The notes: generated by a model not told the origin, from the sequence alone. Positions 24,270-36,362 are shown, counted from the stretch's first letter. The stretch is 64,000 bases of DNA from Citrus sinensis (GCF_022201045.2 NC_068559.1:930001-994000), one strand, 5' to 3'. Made by a program: numbers and translations.

Positions 24270-24779
24270 ATGGTGAGAATCTCAGCCAAGACTATCTCTT
24301 TCATTAATCTACAGCTTTCCCTTTATATATATTTTCTGATTATTATTGTTTATTTTTATTTTTCTTAATATATCATTACTATTTACTAGATTCGTTGAAA
24401 TGAACTGATGGTGTTGCTGTTAGGTTTCATATCAAACAAGAAGATTAACAGCAAACTCGCTCACTCAGAAATTATTGGGATTTGGAATGCGAAATTATGT
24501 GAGTGGCTTTCTCACTGCTGCCAGTCTGATAAATTAATTAGTTATCTCGGAGCCATTTCCTGAACTTAGCTGAGTCCGAAAAGTTTTCCGAGTTTCACAT
24601 CTGGCAATGAATGAATGAATGCTTCCGAAAGATGATCGCTTAACGATACACCTGCGCTGGCTTCTTTAGCGCATATGCATTAACAAATGTCAAATTTTTA
24701 ACGTAATCTAACCTCTACGCTCAAAAAGGTGCAGGGTTGCAATGCATTAAAATCAATTAAACAGAGAAATTCAAGGTGA
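24270..24779 (+). CDS. Candidate spliced microprotein of 40 residues
   Basis: A possible small gene lies between the two P0 genes on the opposite strand. The ATG at 24270 is directly followed by a donor (GTGAGA); exon 24424-24498 adds exactly 25 codons (VSYQTRRLTANS... ending GFGMRNY) and is bordered by TTAG and GTGAGT; exon 24735-24779 follows GTGCAG and gives 14 codons plus TGA (GCNALKSIKQRNSR). All junctions keep the frame and have good splice consensus. The product is basic, without a signal peptide or membrane span. I recognise no family. The upstream side is shared with the P0 copy 1 promoter (start codons about 600 bp apart, divergent). The chance of such an arrangement arising by accident is not small for so short a protein, so transcript evidence decides it. 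Confidence 0.4.
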
Positions 24780-25068
24780 AGTACATCGTAACGAATGGTT
24801 TGAGGTGATTATTCCACAATATTTTGGGCAGATTTTTAGTTAATGATAGCCCATACAATAATCAGAAATATTTGAAGAAACTTTCCTGATAAAATAACAA
24901 ATAATTGCTTAAACATGTAAAACTTGTATGGGACAGAATATATATTGTCCTAAATAAAGGATTATATAAAATAAAAAGGAAACTGAGTCTACAAAAAGCA
25001 TTAAGAAAATAAAGCAAACATAACCATAAACGTCAAAATCCTAAGTTATAGCACAAATGACAGTGCAC

Positions 25069-26845
25069 TTAGTCGAACAAGCTGAAGCCCATATCTTCAT
25101 CAGACTCCTCAGCAGGCTCTTCCTTCTTCTCTTCCTCCTTTGCAGCAGCAGCTGGGGCATCACCACCGCCAGCAACCGGGGCAGCAGCAACAGCAAACTT
25201 GCTTGGGTCCTGCATTCATACGATGATAAATAATTATAGATTTTGTGAAGATATATAGAACAATGCAATCGGAAGGGAAAGTGCATGAAATACAAACCGC
25301 CAGGTACTCCTTCACTTTGTCGGCCTGAGGGAATGAATACTCAGTTGCAAGAGCAACAGCAACCACATTCTTGTATGCATTGACGAACATGTGTGGAGCA
25401 GCTGCCAGGGTCGGGTATGAGATGGCAAGTGCCAGAGCGGTGACCATTGATACACTTGAGGCGAACTTCTCCACTAGGTCATCTTCAGACAGGTCAAGGA
25501 CCTCTGGGCTGTAGACGGAACCGTTTTCATAGACAGACTGGACAACAAGACCATAAGAGAAGGGTCTAATCCCAAGCTTTGCAAGCAGGGCTGCCTCAGA
25601 AGATCCCACCTTGTCACCCTTCCTAATAAGCTCCACAGGTGTGATAATTTCAACAGTACCCTTGTTAATCTTGGTGGGAATGTTAAGCACCTATAAAGAA
25701 TTGGAATGGTAAGATACAAGCAAAACCCCAAACTCACAACGTTAACACTTAACTCCACTGCTGTTTAATCAAACAACAAACCATATACCTGGAAGAAGGA
25801 GGTCTGGGAGGGGTCGAGACCTGTGTTGCCGGGAGGAACAACCACATCAATTGGAGCAACCAAACCAACACGAGCAGGAGCTCCAACCTGTTCACAAAAT
25901 ATCATATAACATTAATGGGGGTAAAAAAGAATACTAATCAGAAAGCAAATTGCAATAGAAAGTGCCAAATACAACCAAACTACTCAAGCAAACAATAAAA
26001 AAACACCTGTGTCATTGCAGGGAGAATCTAACAAAGTCACATCTAACTTTGACCACAAAAACAGATTTATATCTAGTTACCATCTACACCTAAGCATCAA
26101 TTACCACACAAATCACCTAGGCATCAAATTACAAAAACTGTATAATCAGATGAAACAATATGAAATTGTTCCACAACAAAAATACACACGGTCTTCAATG
26201 CTTATTTGCAAAAAATAAAAATAATCTATACTTAATCTACTACCAATAGCAATCGAATGAACGAAAAATTAATATAACATTGTGAAAAACGTTGCACTAG
26301 TTACCAATAACACAAACAGCCAAGAAAAAAGGAAATCAATCAGTTTCTTATTAAATAAGCAATCAAATTTAGTTTAATAAAACAATAGAATCAGAAACTC
26401 ACCTTGTACTTAGCAACCTCCTCTTTCACTTCCTTCAAATCACCCTTTGTGAAAATCAACCCAACATTGCCCTAATTTCAAACAATAAAAGAACAACACC
26501 CCCATCAGTTAAAACGAAAAAACTAAAAAACAATCGAATCACAAAATTGAAAAAAAAATAATAAAAAAATAAAAACTTTAAATATACCTGAAGGAGGGGG
26601 ATGAGATTGAGAAAGGCAGTGTTACCGGTCTTCTCAGCGTGCATTCTGATAGTCCTCTTCATCATAGTGTTCTTTCCCATGAGCACAACGGAGTCTCCAC
26701 GCAGACCCCTACGAATGTTCTGGAGTTGATTGGACCCCACGTTGTCGGCGGCCGCCACCAATATTTGGGTGTACTCTTCCAGCAACTGGCATAGCTTCGC
26801 GTCGTACGCGATCTTCTTCTCGGCCTTCGATGCTTTCACTACCAT
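25069..26845 (-). CDS. RPP0: 60S acidic ribosomal protein P0, copy 2 (319 aa, five coding exons)
   Basis: A second complete P0 gene in the same orientation upstream of copy 1. Exons: 26845-26588, 26471-26403, 25887-25789, 25690-25298 and 25209-25069, giving 86+23+33+131+46 codons plus stop. Key sequences match the family: [20 protein letters not shown] at the start, [46 protein letters not shown], then an Ala/Gly hinge and [13 protein letters not shown], nearer than copy 1 to the usual stalk tail. The second and third exons together equal the 56-codon second exon of copy 1, so one intron (26402-25888) is present only here. The upstream region has a telo-box and TGGGCC/T site II motifs, the pattern of strongly expressed ribosomal-protein genes. 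The tandem pair arose by gene duplication; the proteins differ at many positions, so it is not very recent. Confidence 0.95.
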
Positions 26846-27006
26846 TTCGTGGATTTGGTTCTACTTTTGTTGGTGGTAAAAAGTTGTAAATTTATACAAA
26901 ATCGAGGGCCAAGACGAAGCAGCGGCTTGCCAAGGCGGACAGCAGCGGAATTGCCGTCTCTTTAACCTCAACGAGATACAAAGAGAGTGAAAGAAGTGTA
27001 CAAGAA

Positions 27007-27215
27007 AAAACCCTAGAATTATCTGCGAGGCTAATAAGAAGGAAAAATGAAATTGGCGTCGCTTTTATAATCGATGAGCTGCGGAGACACTGAGGATTTT
27101 ATTGTGACCCTAGATCGGACGGCTGGGATTGTTTTTTGTTTTTCTACGTTTGGGGATCAATATGGGCCGATCTTGGGCTTCACTAGGCAAGTCATCAATA
27201 TCAAATCTAAGCCCA
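27007..27215 (-). promoter_or_regulatory. Telo-box and site II motifs of P0 copy 2
   Basis: AAACCCTAG at 27008-27016 (telo-box, reverse orientation relative to the gene) and TGGGCC at 27163-27168, TGGGCTT at 27174-27180 and AAGCCCA at 27209-27215 (site II core TGGGCY in both orientations) lie 160-370 bp upstream of the start codon. The combination binds TCP and Telo-box factors in ribosomal-protein promoters. Confidence 0.65.
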
Positions 27216-28367
27216 TTTCTTTAGAAACAGCGTGTTTGAGCTTAACTTATTTTTGGTTGCATAAATTTAAAAATTAGTAGCTTATGTCAATAAGCAATGA
27301 CTATGATTTTTTTTTTTTAATTCTCGTTAAGTATGTATATGGGTAAGGAAAAATCTTAGATGGGATGGGCATGGTACCTCTATTTAATAAATTGTTATTA
27401 GTAGCTATACATTATTTCAAAATCGATCAATTAAAACTTGCCTATTTGGGAGTCTCTAAGTTACATTTAATGTAACATACACAACTCATCTCAACCACAT
27501 GAATTGCGAGTCCCATAATTTTATGTGGTTGAGATGAATTGTGTAAGTTACATTGAATGTAACTTAGCACTTGCCTATTTATGATCATTATTATGATAAA
27601 GGGAAAAAAAATTAAATATGTGCAATAATTCTATTTGATAGTCATATTAAGACCCTCATACCCCAAGAGTTTCTTGTAGATAAAAAGTAAATAGTCACAC
27701 CTTAGATCATATGTACCTGCCGCATTGATTCATGTTAATATTTGTTTGGCTTGACTTTGATCTAGGTTAAAATATGATGGTAATTTCTTCTTAAACAATG
27801 AGCAATAATTTTTCAAACAATTTTTTTTTAATTCTACTAAAATGTTAGGACCAGTCTTAATCAACACAATAATAAGAAGCATAATCATAAATCGATTTAG
27901 AGAGAAAGTTACTTCATTAAAATCCAAATTTATTTGTATTTTAGTATTAATAAATATTGAAGCCCTACGCTCAAACTTTAAAAAAAGACGTGAAAACTAC
28001 TGAATAGTGATTCTCAATTTTTTTTTCTTTTATTAAACAAGTTAACAACTTACTACAATTTATAAAGCTATGTTCTTGAAAATAATGTGCCACCAAAAAG
28101 TGTCTTTATTAATCTTTAAAAAAAAAAAAGGAAAATGAAGAGAGTGGAACATTTAAACATTATAGCACTGTAACAAGTTGGAAATTGATCGCATTTTTTA
28201 ACTTTAAAAAAAAAAATTTAATAAATACAGTAAAATGGAAATAAAGCGGGTTGCATAAAGTTGTTCGTTTGAGATCCAAAGGACCGGTCCCCGCCAAGCA
28301 ACGGTATATTTCTCGCAAAACAAATTCATTCCCATTGTGCACCGTCCGATCAGACACCATTTGCCTA
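27216..28367. other. Intergenic DNA between P0 copy 2 and SYP31
   Basis: Divergent-promoter interval. It holds the hairpin at 27456-27567; the remainder is AT-rich and shows no gene. Confidence 0.5.
27456..27567. repeat. 112-bp near-perfect hairpin (MITE or small-RNA precursor-like)
   Basis: CTAAGTTACATTTAATGTAAC ... CTCATCTCAACCACAT on the left is mirrored by ATGTGGTTGAGATGAATT ... AATGTAACTTAG on the right, with about 26 bases of loop. The 43-bp arms pair with few mismatches. A 12-base direct repeat (ACTTGCCTATTT) flanks it at 27437 and 27569. It could be a miniature inverted-repeat element or a source of small RNA. Confidence 0.7.
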
Positions 28368-31300
28368 ATGGCGTCACCGTACAGAGATCGGACGGCTGAG
28401 TTCCGATCTCTGTCCCAAACTCTGAAGAAGATCGGAGGCGCCACGACAGCCGTAGATCAACCAAACAACTCCTTCGTTTCACCGAAACCTCCGAATCCAG
28501 CCTCTTCTAGATCCGAATTCAACAAGAAGGCTTCTCGAATCGGGTTGGGCATCCATGAAGCCTCCCAAAAAATCGCTAGACTTGCCAAATGTAAGCCCTT
28601 TCTCTCTCTCTTTTTTTTTTAATTAGTTATTTTATTTTTCACAATGGAATTTTTAAATTTTTAAAAAGTTTAATTTTTTTATTTTGAATATTAATGCATA
28701 GATTTAGGCAATGCTTGGTATCTGAGAAGGAAATTGATTTATCGAACTAGGAGTAAATTAGAGAAGCTCATTTTGAGAAAGCACCCGTTGAATCAACCAG
28801 CTGAAGCATCTTGTGCTCATGCTAATGAATTGGCTTCTTGTTTAGTTGTTACTTAATTGTATTATAAATATTGATTGGTAGAATGAATACAAGATTATTC
28901 GGCATAAAGAAAATAAAAGGTCGCGTTCACTCTTTAATAGTGTGCTGTTTGTTAACATTCTAATGGCAAGGACACAATGGATTATTAAATGCTTGTAAGT
29001 GACCCGAATGGTTAAAAAAAGTTTCTTCTAGGGAGCATGTATCAAAATTTTAATTTAAAAGAAGCTTCTTTGATCTCAAACTTTGCTTCTTTTTTTTTTT
29101 AAGTTTCGATCAAACACTGGAAATGTAATTTCTTTTTAGTGATGCTATGTTGACCTTAGGTTTTGATTTAATGTAGTGGCAAAAAGGTCATCGATGTTTG
29201 ATGATCCAATTGTGGAGATACAGGAGTTGACTGCTTTGATAAAGGACGACATTACAGCTCTCAACATGGCTCTTTCGGATTTGCAAACCCTTCAAAACTT
29301 GGAGATTGCGGAGGGAAATTATTCTCAGGACAGAGTTGTGCATTCGACTACTGTCTGTGATGACTTGAAGAGCAAGCTCATGGGTGCTACTAAAGAACTT
29401 CAAGATGTTTTAACCACAAGAACTGAGGTTTTTATTCCCCTGAATATAGCTTTTTTGGTTCATTTGTTTGCCACTGTTTCTCTTATTTTAATGTTTGTAT
29501 TGTTTATTTTCTGTATAGAATATAAAAGCTCATGAAAACAGGAAACAAATTTTTTCTGCAAATGCATTGAGAGATAGCCCATTTAGACAGCATGCACAAC
29601 CTGTTACTGAGCCCCCACCTTGGTCAAGTCCAGTAAATGCATCTGAGAGTTCACAACCATCAGCGTGAGTTTCCTTTCGGCAGACTATCTGAATTCTATT
29701 GGTAGCTCTTCTGTATGATGAACTAGTTATTTATATAACGCTGAGTGGCTATAATATGCATCTAGTTATTCTTATGATGCCCATTAGCTGTTATGTGAAT
29801 TAATTACTCTTGTATATTATCGGCATATAACCTTGTCTCAATTTCAATTTTCGATGAAGAAAGTGCTAGGAGCTTGAGTTTTCTTTTCTTTTAGAAAATT
29901 TTCATTTACTTGCATGTGATGATCCATGGCAAGGTTTACAAAAAGGTTAATAACATGGGAAGACTCTGAAATACCTCTTGTAACAATGCAGTTTCATTAT
30001 AATGACAGTTGTCTGTGCCTTAAATATATACCATAGAGTATAGACAAATGGAAAGGGCTAATTTTGAGTTAAACAAATGGCCAGATGGCCCTATGTCCAG
30101 GTGAGAAGGAAACAGAATGGAAGCAACTTTGAAGTTCGTTTGTGCTATCTGTAAACTCTCTATATGTAGAGTTTCTTGAAAGCCTGTTATTTTTCCTGTG
30201 ATTCGTAACTCATTTATATTGATATTAAGATCTAGCCATGTGCATGTTTCCCTTCATTTATTTATAGATTCATAGTTTTTCATTAGTCACTATTTGATTC
30301 ATTTCTCCTTTTTTCTTTTTGACCAGATTGCCGCCAGGTGGAGTCCAAGTTGGAAACCAACTGAGGTATGTTTTAGGTTTATGTTTTTTCTATTAATTTT
30401 GTACATGTTGACAACTTTTGGTTTTAATTAAGCAATTGTATTATGTGGCCTTGTTGTGCACCAATGCTTGGAGAATTACTATTTGGGTTATACTTGCGCC
30501 CATAAAGGTTTAGGGTGTGTTTGGTATTGTTTTCTGAAAGGTGATTTTTATATTTGTTTTACAGAAGGAAAATTTAGTTTTTGTCGTGATGTATTTATAA
30601 TTGAAAATACATTTGGTATTTTAAAAAAAAATTAATATCTAAAAGAAAAATAGTAAAATATGTTTGGTAGTTTGTCTTAAAACAATATTATTATTGAAAA
30701 AGTAAAAAATTAGAATAGTATATATTTTATTTGCAATAGGGTGGAGTAACAATTTATATTGATATTAAGATCTAGCCATGTGCATGTTTCCCTTCATTTA
30801 TTTATAGATTCATAGTTTTTCATTAGTCACTATTTGATTCATATCTCCTTTTTTCTTTTTGACCAGATTGCCGCCAGGTGGAGTCCAAGTTGGAAACCAA
30901 CTGAGGTATGTTTTAGGTTTATGTTTTTTCTATTAATTTTGTACATGTTGACAACTTTTGGTTTTAATTTAGCAATTGTATTATGTGGCCTTGTTGTGCA
31001 CCAATGCTTGGAGAATTACTATTTGGGTTATACTTGCGCCCATAAAGGTTTAGGGTGTGTTTGGTATTATTTTCTGAAAGGTGATTTTTATATTTGTTTT
31101 ACAGAAGGAAAATTTAGTTTTTGTCGTGATGTATTTATAATTGAAAATACATTTGGTATTTTTAAAAAAAATTAATATCTAAAAGAAAAATAGTAAAATA
31201 TGTTTGGTAGTTTGTCTTAAAACAATATTATTATTGAAAAAGTAAAAAATTAGAATAGTATATATTTTATTTGCAATAGGGTGGAGTAACAATTTTTTTT

Positions 31301-32939
31301 TATTTTACTTGCCACTCATGAGATCTGACTACACCATAAAGAAACAAATAAAAAATATTAATTTTTATCATTTTGTTTTAGGTGTGAGCCTAGTCAAAAT
31401 TTAATGGGTTGAAAATGTAATATAACCATTTTGCAATTTTCATCCTTCCTTCAACATCTCTAGAAAACAAGTTGAAGAAATAATGGAATGAAAGTTAAAA
31501 ACAACTATTTTACTATCTTGACCATTAAAACTCAGGTTGGACCCACGCCTAAAAAAACTAAATTTAATGATTTTTATTTGTGCAATTGAAGATTTGAAGT
31601 AAAGTAAAATCGTATGGTTTCCCATGAAGAATAAAAAATTGTTATCCATTACTTTGCACATAAACAATACAATTCTGATTAAATTTTTTACTTTTTGTAT
31701 TTTTTTAATAATATTATATTATTATTTTCAGACAATCTACCAAATATCTTTTTACTATTTTCATTTTTAGATCCCAAATTACATGTATCCTTTAGAGTTG
31801 AAACTTTGACCTGTTGTTTCCTCAGAAGAACATTTTAAGGAATGACTAAACATCTTTTTGAATTTAAAGAAATCGAATCATTTTTATCTATAAAACGATT
31901 TCAGAAACCTCATTTGAAAAGCAATACCAAACGCACCTTTATCTTCTACATGTACATGTAAATTACTCTTAAGCCACTAAACTTATTCAGAATGGACATA
32001 TATCTAACATCGTTTTATTTGTCATTCCAGTTTATGGTTTTGTAAATATTCTAGTTCTCTAAATTTGATACAGACTTATTAGAATGAAAGAAATACATGA
32101 AAAAAGAGGGCCTTTAATTTTTGGTTGGGTATTTTGTGTATGGGCAAGGATGAGGATATAGGAAGTCAACAAGAACAAAATCCAATAAAGCTGAAGCTAA
32201 AAGGTCCATCACCCTTTCCTCCTTCCACTTTTCTTATATCATTTTTAAATGAGTGAGTAATAAACGCCGAATATGCAACAATCTATATTTTCAGTGAATG
32301 ATATCAGAAACCAGTAAATGTTTGCGTGTATCTCGCCAATGAGATGTCCTATTGCTTTGATTATTTGCTAGTCTCGCAGGTTTCTTTATTTATTTATTTG
32401 GACTTGGCACGCTGAAAGTTATTATTATTATTATTATTATTTTGGCTTGCCATATGTTGACGTTTGATGTGTTGGATTGGATCTTGCCTAAACAGACGAA
32501 GGCCAGCTGTGGACAATGCTCCTTCACACCACATGGAAATGTCGATGTTACAGCAGGTAGTTCCACGGCAAGAGAATTACTCACAAAGTAGGGCAGTGGC
32601 TCTTCATAATGTTGAATCTACAATTACAGAACTCGGTGGGATCTTCACACATCTGGCCACAATGGTAGCACAGCAAGGCGAACTAGCTATCAGGTCTGTT
32701 CACCTTACTAACATATTTGATGTTTGTACATTTGGCTTTGGATGTCAAAAGAATTTACCCATCCAACTAATGTGAGCAGGATTGATGATAACATGGACGA
32801 GTCATTGGCTAATGTTGAAGGTGCTCGTAATGCTCTGTTGAGGCATCTAAACCAAATTTCATCAAATCGATGGCTTATGATCAAGATTTTTGCCGTCATA
32901 ATATTTTTTCTGACGGTCTTTATGTTTTTTGTGGCATGA
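28368..32939 (+). CDS. SYP31: Qa-SNARE syntaxin-31 (SYP31/Sed5 type), 338 aa
   Basis: Golgi syntaxin acting in ER-Golgi vesicle fusion. Exons: 28368-28590, 29177-29427, 29519-29664, 30327-30365, 32496-32693 and 32780-32939, all GT-AG and in frame. The N-terminus has PYRDRTAEFRSLSQTLKKIG, the peptide by which Sed5-type syntaxins bind Sly1. A helical Habc region follows (IQELTALIKDDITALNMALS, then LMGATKELQDVLTTRTE), a proline-rich linker (PEPPPW-like, here TEPPPWSSPVN), the Qa-SNARE helix from about 230 to 305 (QENYSQSRAVALHNVE; MVAQQGELAIRIDDNMDESL) and a C-terminal membrane anchor at about 316-338 (WLMIKIFAVIIFFLTVFMFF). Arabidopsis SYP31 is about the same length. The 39-nt exon 30327-30365 has a second intact copy at 30867-30905 from a 540-bp duplication; including both keeps the frame and adds 13 residues. 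The 338-aa count uses one copy. Confidence 0.93.
30213..31292 (+). repeat. 540-bp tandem duplication including one SYP31 exon
   Basis: 30213-30752 repeats as 30753-31292 with only about four differences found by eye. Each unit carries the end of intron 3, the 39-nt exon with its acceptor (GACCAG) and donor (GTATGT), and the left arm of the intronic transposable element. The event is therefore later than insertion of that element and recent. Confidence 0.95.
31053..31937. mobile_element. Non-autonomous DNA element with long inverted arms in a SYP31 intron
   Basis: The left end GGGTGTGTTTGGTATTG and the right end CAATACCAAACGCACC are imperfect inverted repeats, and similarity continues inward for some 200-300 bp (for example TTTGGTAGTTTGTCTTAAAA on the left against its mirror near 31735). 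A second copy of the left arm lies at 30513-30752 because of the tandem duplication. The flanks suggest a TTA-type target site but this is not exact. Superfamily is uncertain (PIF/Harbinger or hAT). Confidence 0.65.
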
Positions 32940-34829
32940 ATTGGAATACCGAGCATTCAATAATTTTGTTGCTGCTGTGCGAGTATCTATTTTTCACAAT
33001 CCATTTATAGCTAGTCAAATATGCTTCTTCATTCTGTAAATTCGATCTGCAACTTTTTTTGCTGTAACTAGTAAAATTATTAGGAATCTAGATATACTTA
33101 AAGAAAGCATAATTAGACATCAGTTCTTTTGTGGGTTGTGAGAATATCAAAGGCAAATTTGATGCCCAAGTTGAATTTGTGACTGTATACTATTAACTGA
33201 TACAAGAGTTATATGATGTCTTGATGAATAAGGATGTTGGTTTTTATCTTTCCTATTGCCTCGACCAAAACTTTAATTTATATAGATGGAGAAATATGAA
33301 TACACAAAATAAGGGTTTGACTGAGTGGTTTCGAGCAATTCTCTTTAGCTGGCCATGGGAGGTCGAAGTATTTGTTAAATGAAGGGTCGGAGACATAAAG
33401 TGAAAATCATACAAATTTATATTTTGGGATACCCTTTTTGGGATAAACTATTTGATGGCTAACATTGCAACAACTAATCACCAACTTGTATTTTCTTGGT
33501 TAATATATTTTGTTTGTATCCTGGATTTTCCTTGCATACCTTTGTGCCCTGTATGGTAATTTTATTTTCCGGACGAATAAAATTTGGTTCCAGGCTACAA
33601 GATAGCCACGAAAAGGTTGACGTAAAGGGGGAAAGCTTGATTTATCACCTGTAGAATAAAAAGACAAAAGATCCAATTTTCTTTCTTTTTGCAATCGCAA
33701 ATGGAAAGGAAGTCCCATAATTACAAGTAAGATAAGACATTCCAAGTTGACAATAATCTTCAATTCTTCATGTCTACGTAAATTCTCAAAATGGGTTAAC
33801 AAGGCATTTCTGGTCTCATAAAGCATTACCTATATGCTTTCTGCCTAACAAAAATCTTATCTCAAACAAGTCTTTGCATCACACACTCATCTTATCTTCA
33901 GATTGCTATAATTGGGACTATGATTGAGTTTATATTTTTGACTAATTCATCCCCACGTAACGTGGCACAGAATATTCGAACTTCAAGGTTGAAAAAAAAA
34001 ATTGTATCAAAGAGCTTTCGACGCTCAAGTTAATTAGTGACCAAAACTCAAAAAATTTATCTCATATGTCACAAAAATATTTTCAACCTTTTTGTGACAT
34101 AGCAAAATCCTCATTGCACTTGTAACATTCGAGCCTCTGCAAGATAGTGGTAGCCCCGTATCAACGTTAGGCCACAAAATTAAATAAAACATTCCATTGC
34201 CTGTTTTGGTTTTTGTTCATTAACAGGTCACATCTAACAGGAGTCCATATTCAAAGGCTTCAATCTTCAAGCACCTTTTATGGCCTCTTTTCCTCTCATT
34301 ATTGGCATACATGACTGCGATATTTCACTTGTTCAAAAGTTTCCATGAAAGATATTGGTAGATGATTGAAGGTGATGAATAGACTAAAGAGCAAAAAACA
34401 CTGCAGAATTTGCCAACAAGGCAGCAAGCCTAACTCTTGTGCAACGGTTAAAAATAGTTCACAAAATTTTCCCCACAAGCAAACATATCTAAGGCAAAAT
34501 TCACAACCGTATTTTGAAGAAAGAAATTGCAATGAATGAATTTGAAATTGAAGTAATTTTGTGAAAGCAGCTGCTGCTTGCGGCGGCCATGTGAGCATGT
34601 CTAATGGGGGAGAAAAAAAAAGAAAAAAAAAAAGGAGCGGATTTATGTCAAGATTTTCTATCATTTTGATGGTCTCTGCCTGCTTTGTTTGCATTATACA
34701 CATCAACTTTGATGTAACATTTCCTTAATTTTGGTGCAAAAATTAAGTTGAATTTTTTGCAAGAGTAAGATGCCACCTAACTTGCTGCTATAATTTTTCC
34801 ATCGAGTCAATAATTTGATAAATCAAATT

Positions 34830-34905
34830 GGGTTAGGTAATTTATTTCCCCCAAAAATAAAAGGGTTAGGTAATTTATTTTAGGACAAAAAAAGGGTTAG
34901 GTAAT
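34830..34905. repeat. Three interspersed copies of GGGTTAGGTAATTTATTT
   Basis: Copies start at 34830, 34863 and 34894, the last one cut short after GGGTTAGGTAAT. They are separated by 15-14 bp of A-rich spacer. Confidence 0.75.
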
Positions 34906-36302
34906 GACTAATGATTTCGGTTTCTTCTAGGCTTTTTCAATTATATCAGTCTAGCTAGTGTGCTGTGTGCCAATGATTGCATAAGAAGAATACTTGTCAG
35001 AATATTCAAATTTCTTTATACTATTTGAGCTTTTCTTTTTTTAAAAAAGAAAAATAATAATAATCTTACATTGAAAAACTTCTAAACATACTAGTTTAAA
35101 ATTTAAAAATTTATCTAACTTGTCATCTTTTTTTAATTTAAAAACTGTTTTGATATCAATAAAAGGTAAATGAATATAATAATTTTGAAATACCCAAATT
35201 CGATGAATCTTTCTATGATGTAATTTTGATGTACATTGAGCAATGTCAATTAGTGACAGGTATCATTGCGTCCAAGTGTGAAAATATATAGTGAGGTATA
35301 TATATATATATATATAGAACACGCTCATGGATGTTCAACACTTCAAAATATAAATTTGAAACTAGATAATACTATCTTTTAGTAGTTGGTATATTTTTTC
35401 TTATGAAAATATACTTGTTTTTTTCTAAAATTATGTTCACATTAATTTGCTTAGATGAAATATGTAAGATTACTTACAAACTTAATCTTTTGATGACCTA
35501 ACTCTTTGATCAAAAGCTATAATATCTTTGCTGGCCTAACCATTGAGTCGTATATATCTCTCTTACCAAGGGAAAGACAAATGGAATCAAGGGCCAATAA
35601 TTTTGCTTAAAATTTCTCTTAATTCTCTCAATTTGTCATTTTTGGGGCAACTCAAATCTCTAACTAGCCCCTCAAAGCATATTGGGACCCCAAAACTACT
35701 TATTGCTTTGGCCACTATCAAAATCTTACTGTAATTGAAAAGAATAGAGGCAAAAATAATGTTGACTCCGTATCTCATCATGAACTTGACACTAAAATTA
35801 TGTAATTGATAGTTATCAAATAATTATGATGATGATATATAATACATCCCATATCCCTAGGACCCATATAAATCAAATTTTTGTAGAGTAGTGATTACTT
35901 TACAGTCATGCTGGTAGTGATTAAAGCTGGCCAATGCCACATGAAGACTTGTGAATTATCTTCAATTAGTGCAATAGCTAATGAGGTCGAGTTCTTATTA
36001 GATTTGATGACAATGATATGGGTATGTTGCTCGATTTCAAAATGCCCTAAAATGAAATAGGGCACAAAAGATTATGTTTGAATGAGTATGCTTGTTTTTT
36101 TTTTTTTTTTGGGGAAAAATAATTATTCATCGGTTGTTTTAGGAAAATATAGTTTGTTTCCTTTCAATTATTTCCTTGATTTATTATAGTTTTAAATAAT
36201 TAAAACCAAAGAGTTTGCTTCAAGTATTTCCCCTTATTTGGGTACAACAAGCATTTTTCTTATTGATTATCTGTGTTGGGTTGTCATACAAACATTGTCC
36301 TC

Positions 36303-36362
36303 ATTACTATTATTATTGTTGTTATTATTATTATTATGATTATTGTTATTGTTATTGTTATT
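36303..36362. repeat. (ATT/GTT)n trinucleotide microsatellite
   Basis: An imperfect array of TAT/TTA and GTT triplets over about 60 bp. Confidence 0.9.

Noticed and set aside
28682..28860. Exon-like stretch inside SYP31 intron 1
   Set aside because: It reads openly for a short way but would break the well-supported junction from 28590 to 29177, and no family resemblance was seen.
30834..31175. A 113-codon plus-strand frame within SYP31
   Set aside because: It arises from the second copy of the duplicated intron-exon unit read through its splice sites; only the 39-nt exon is plausible coding sequence.
34299..34706. A 135-codon minus-strand frame
   Set aside because: It includes low-complexity F-rich and L-rich stretches from A/T runs, has no splice partners and no recognisable motif.
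35543..35781. Overlapping 63- and 64-codon frames on both strands
   Set aside because: Neither has an identifiable family or adjoining exon. They might be a transposon remnant, but nothing supports that beyond impression.
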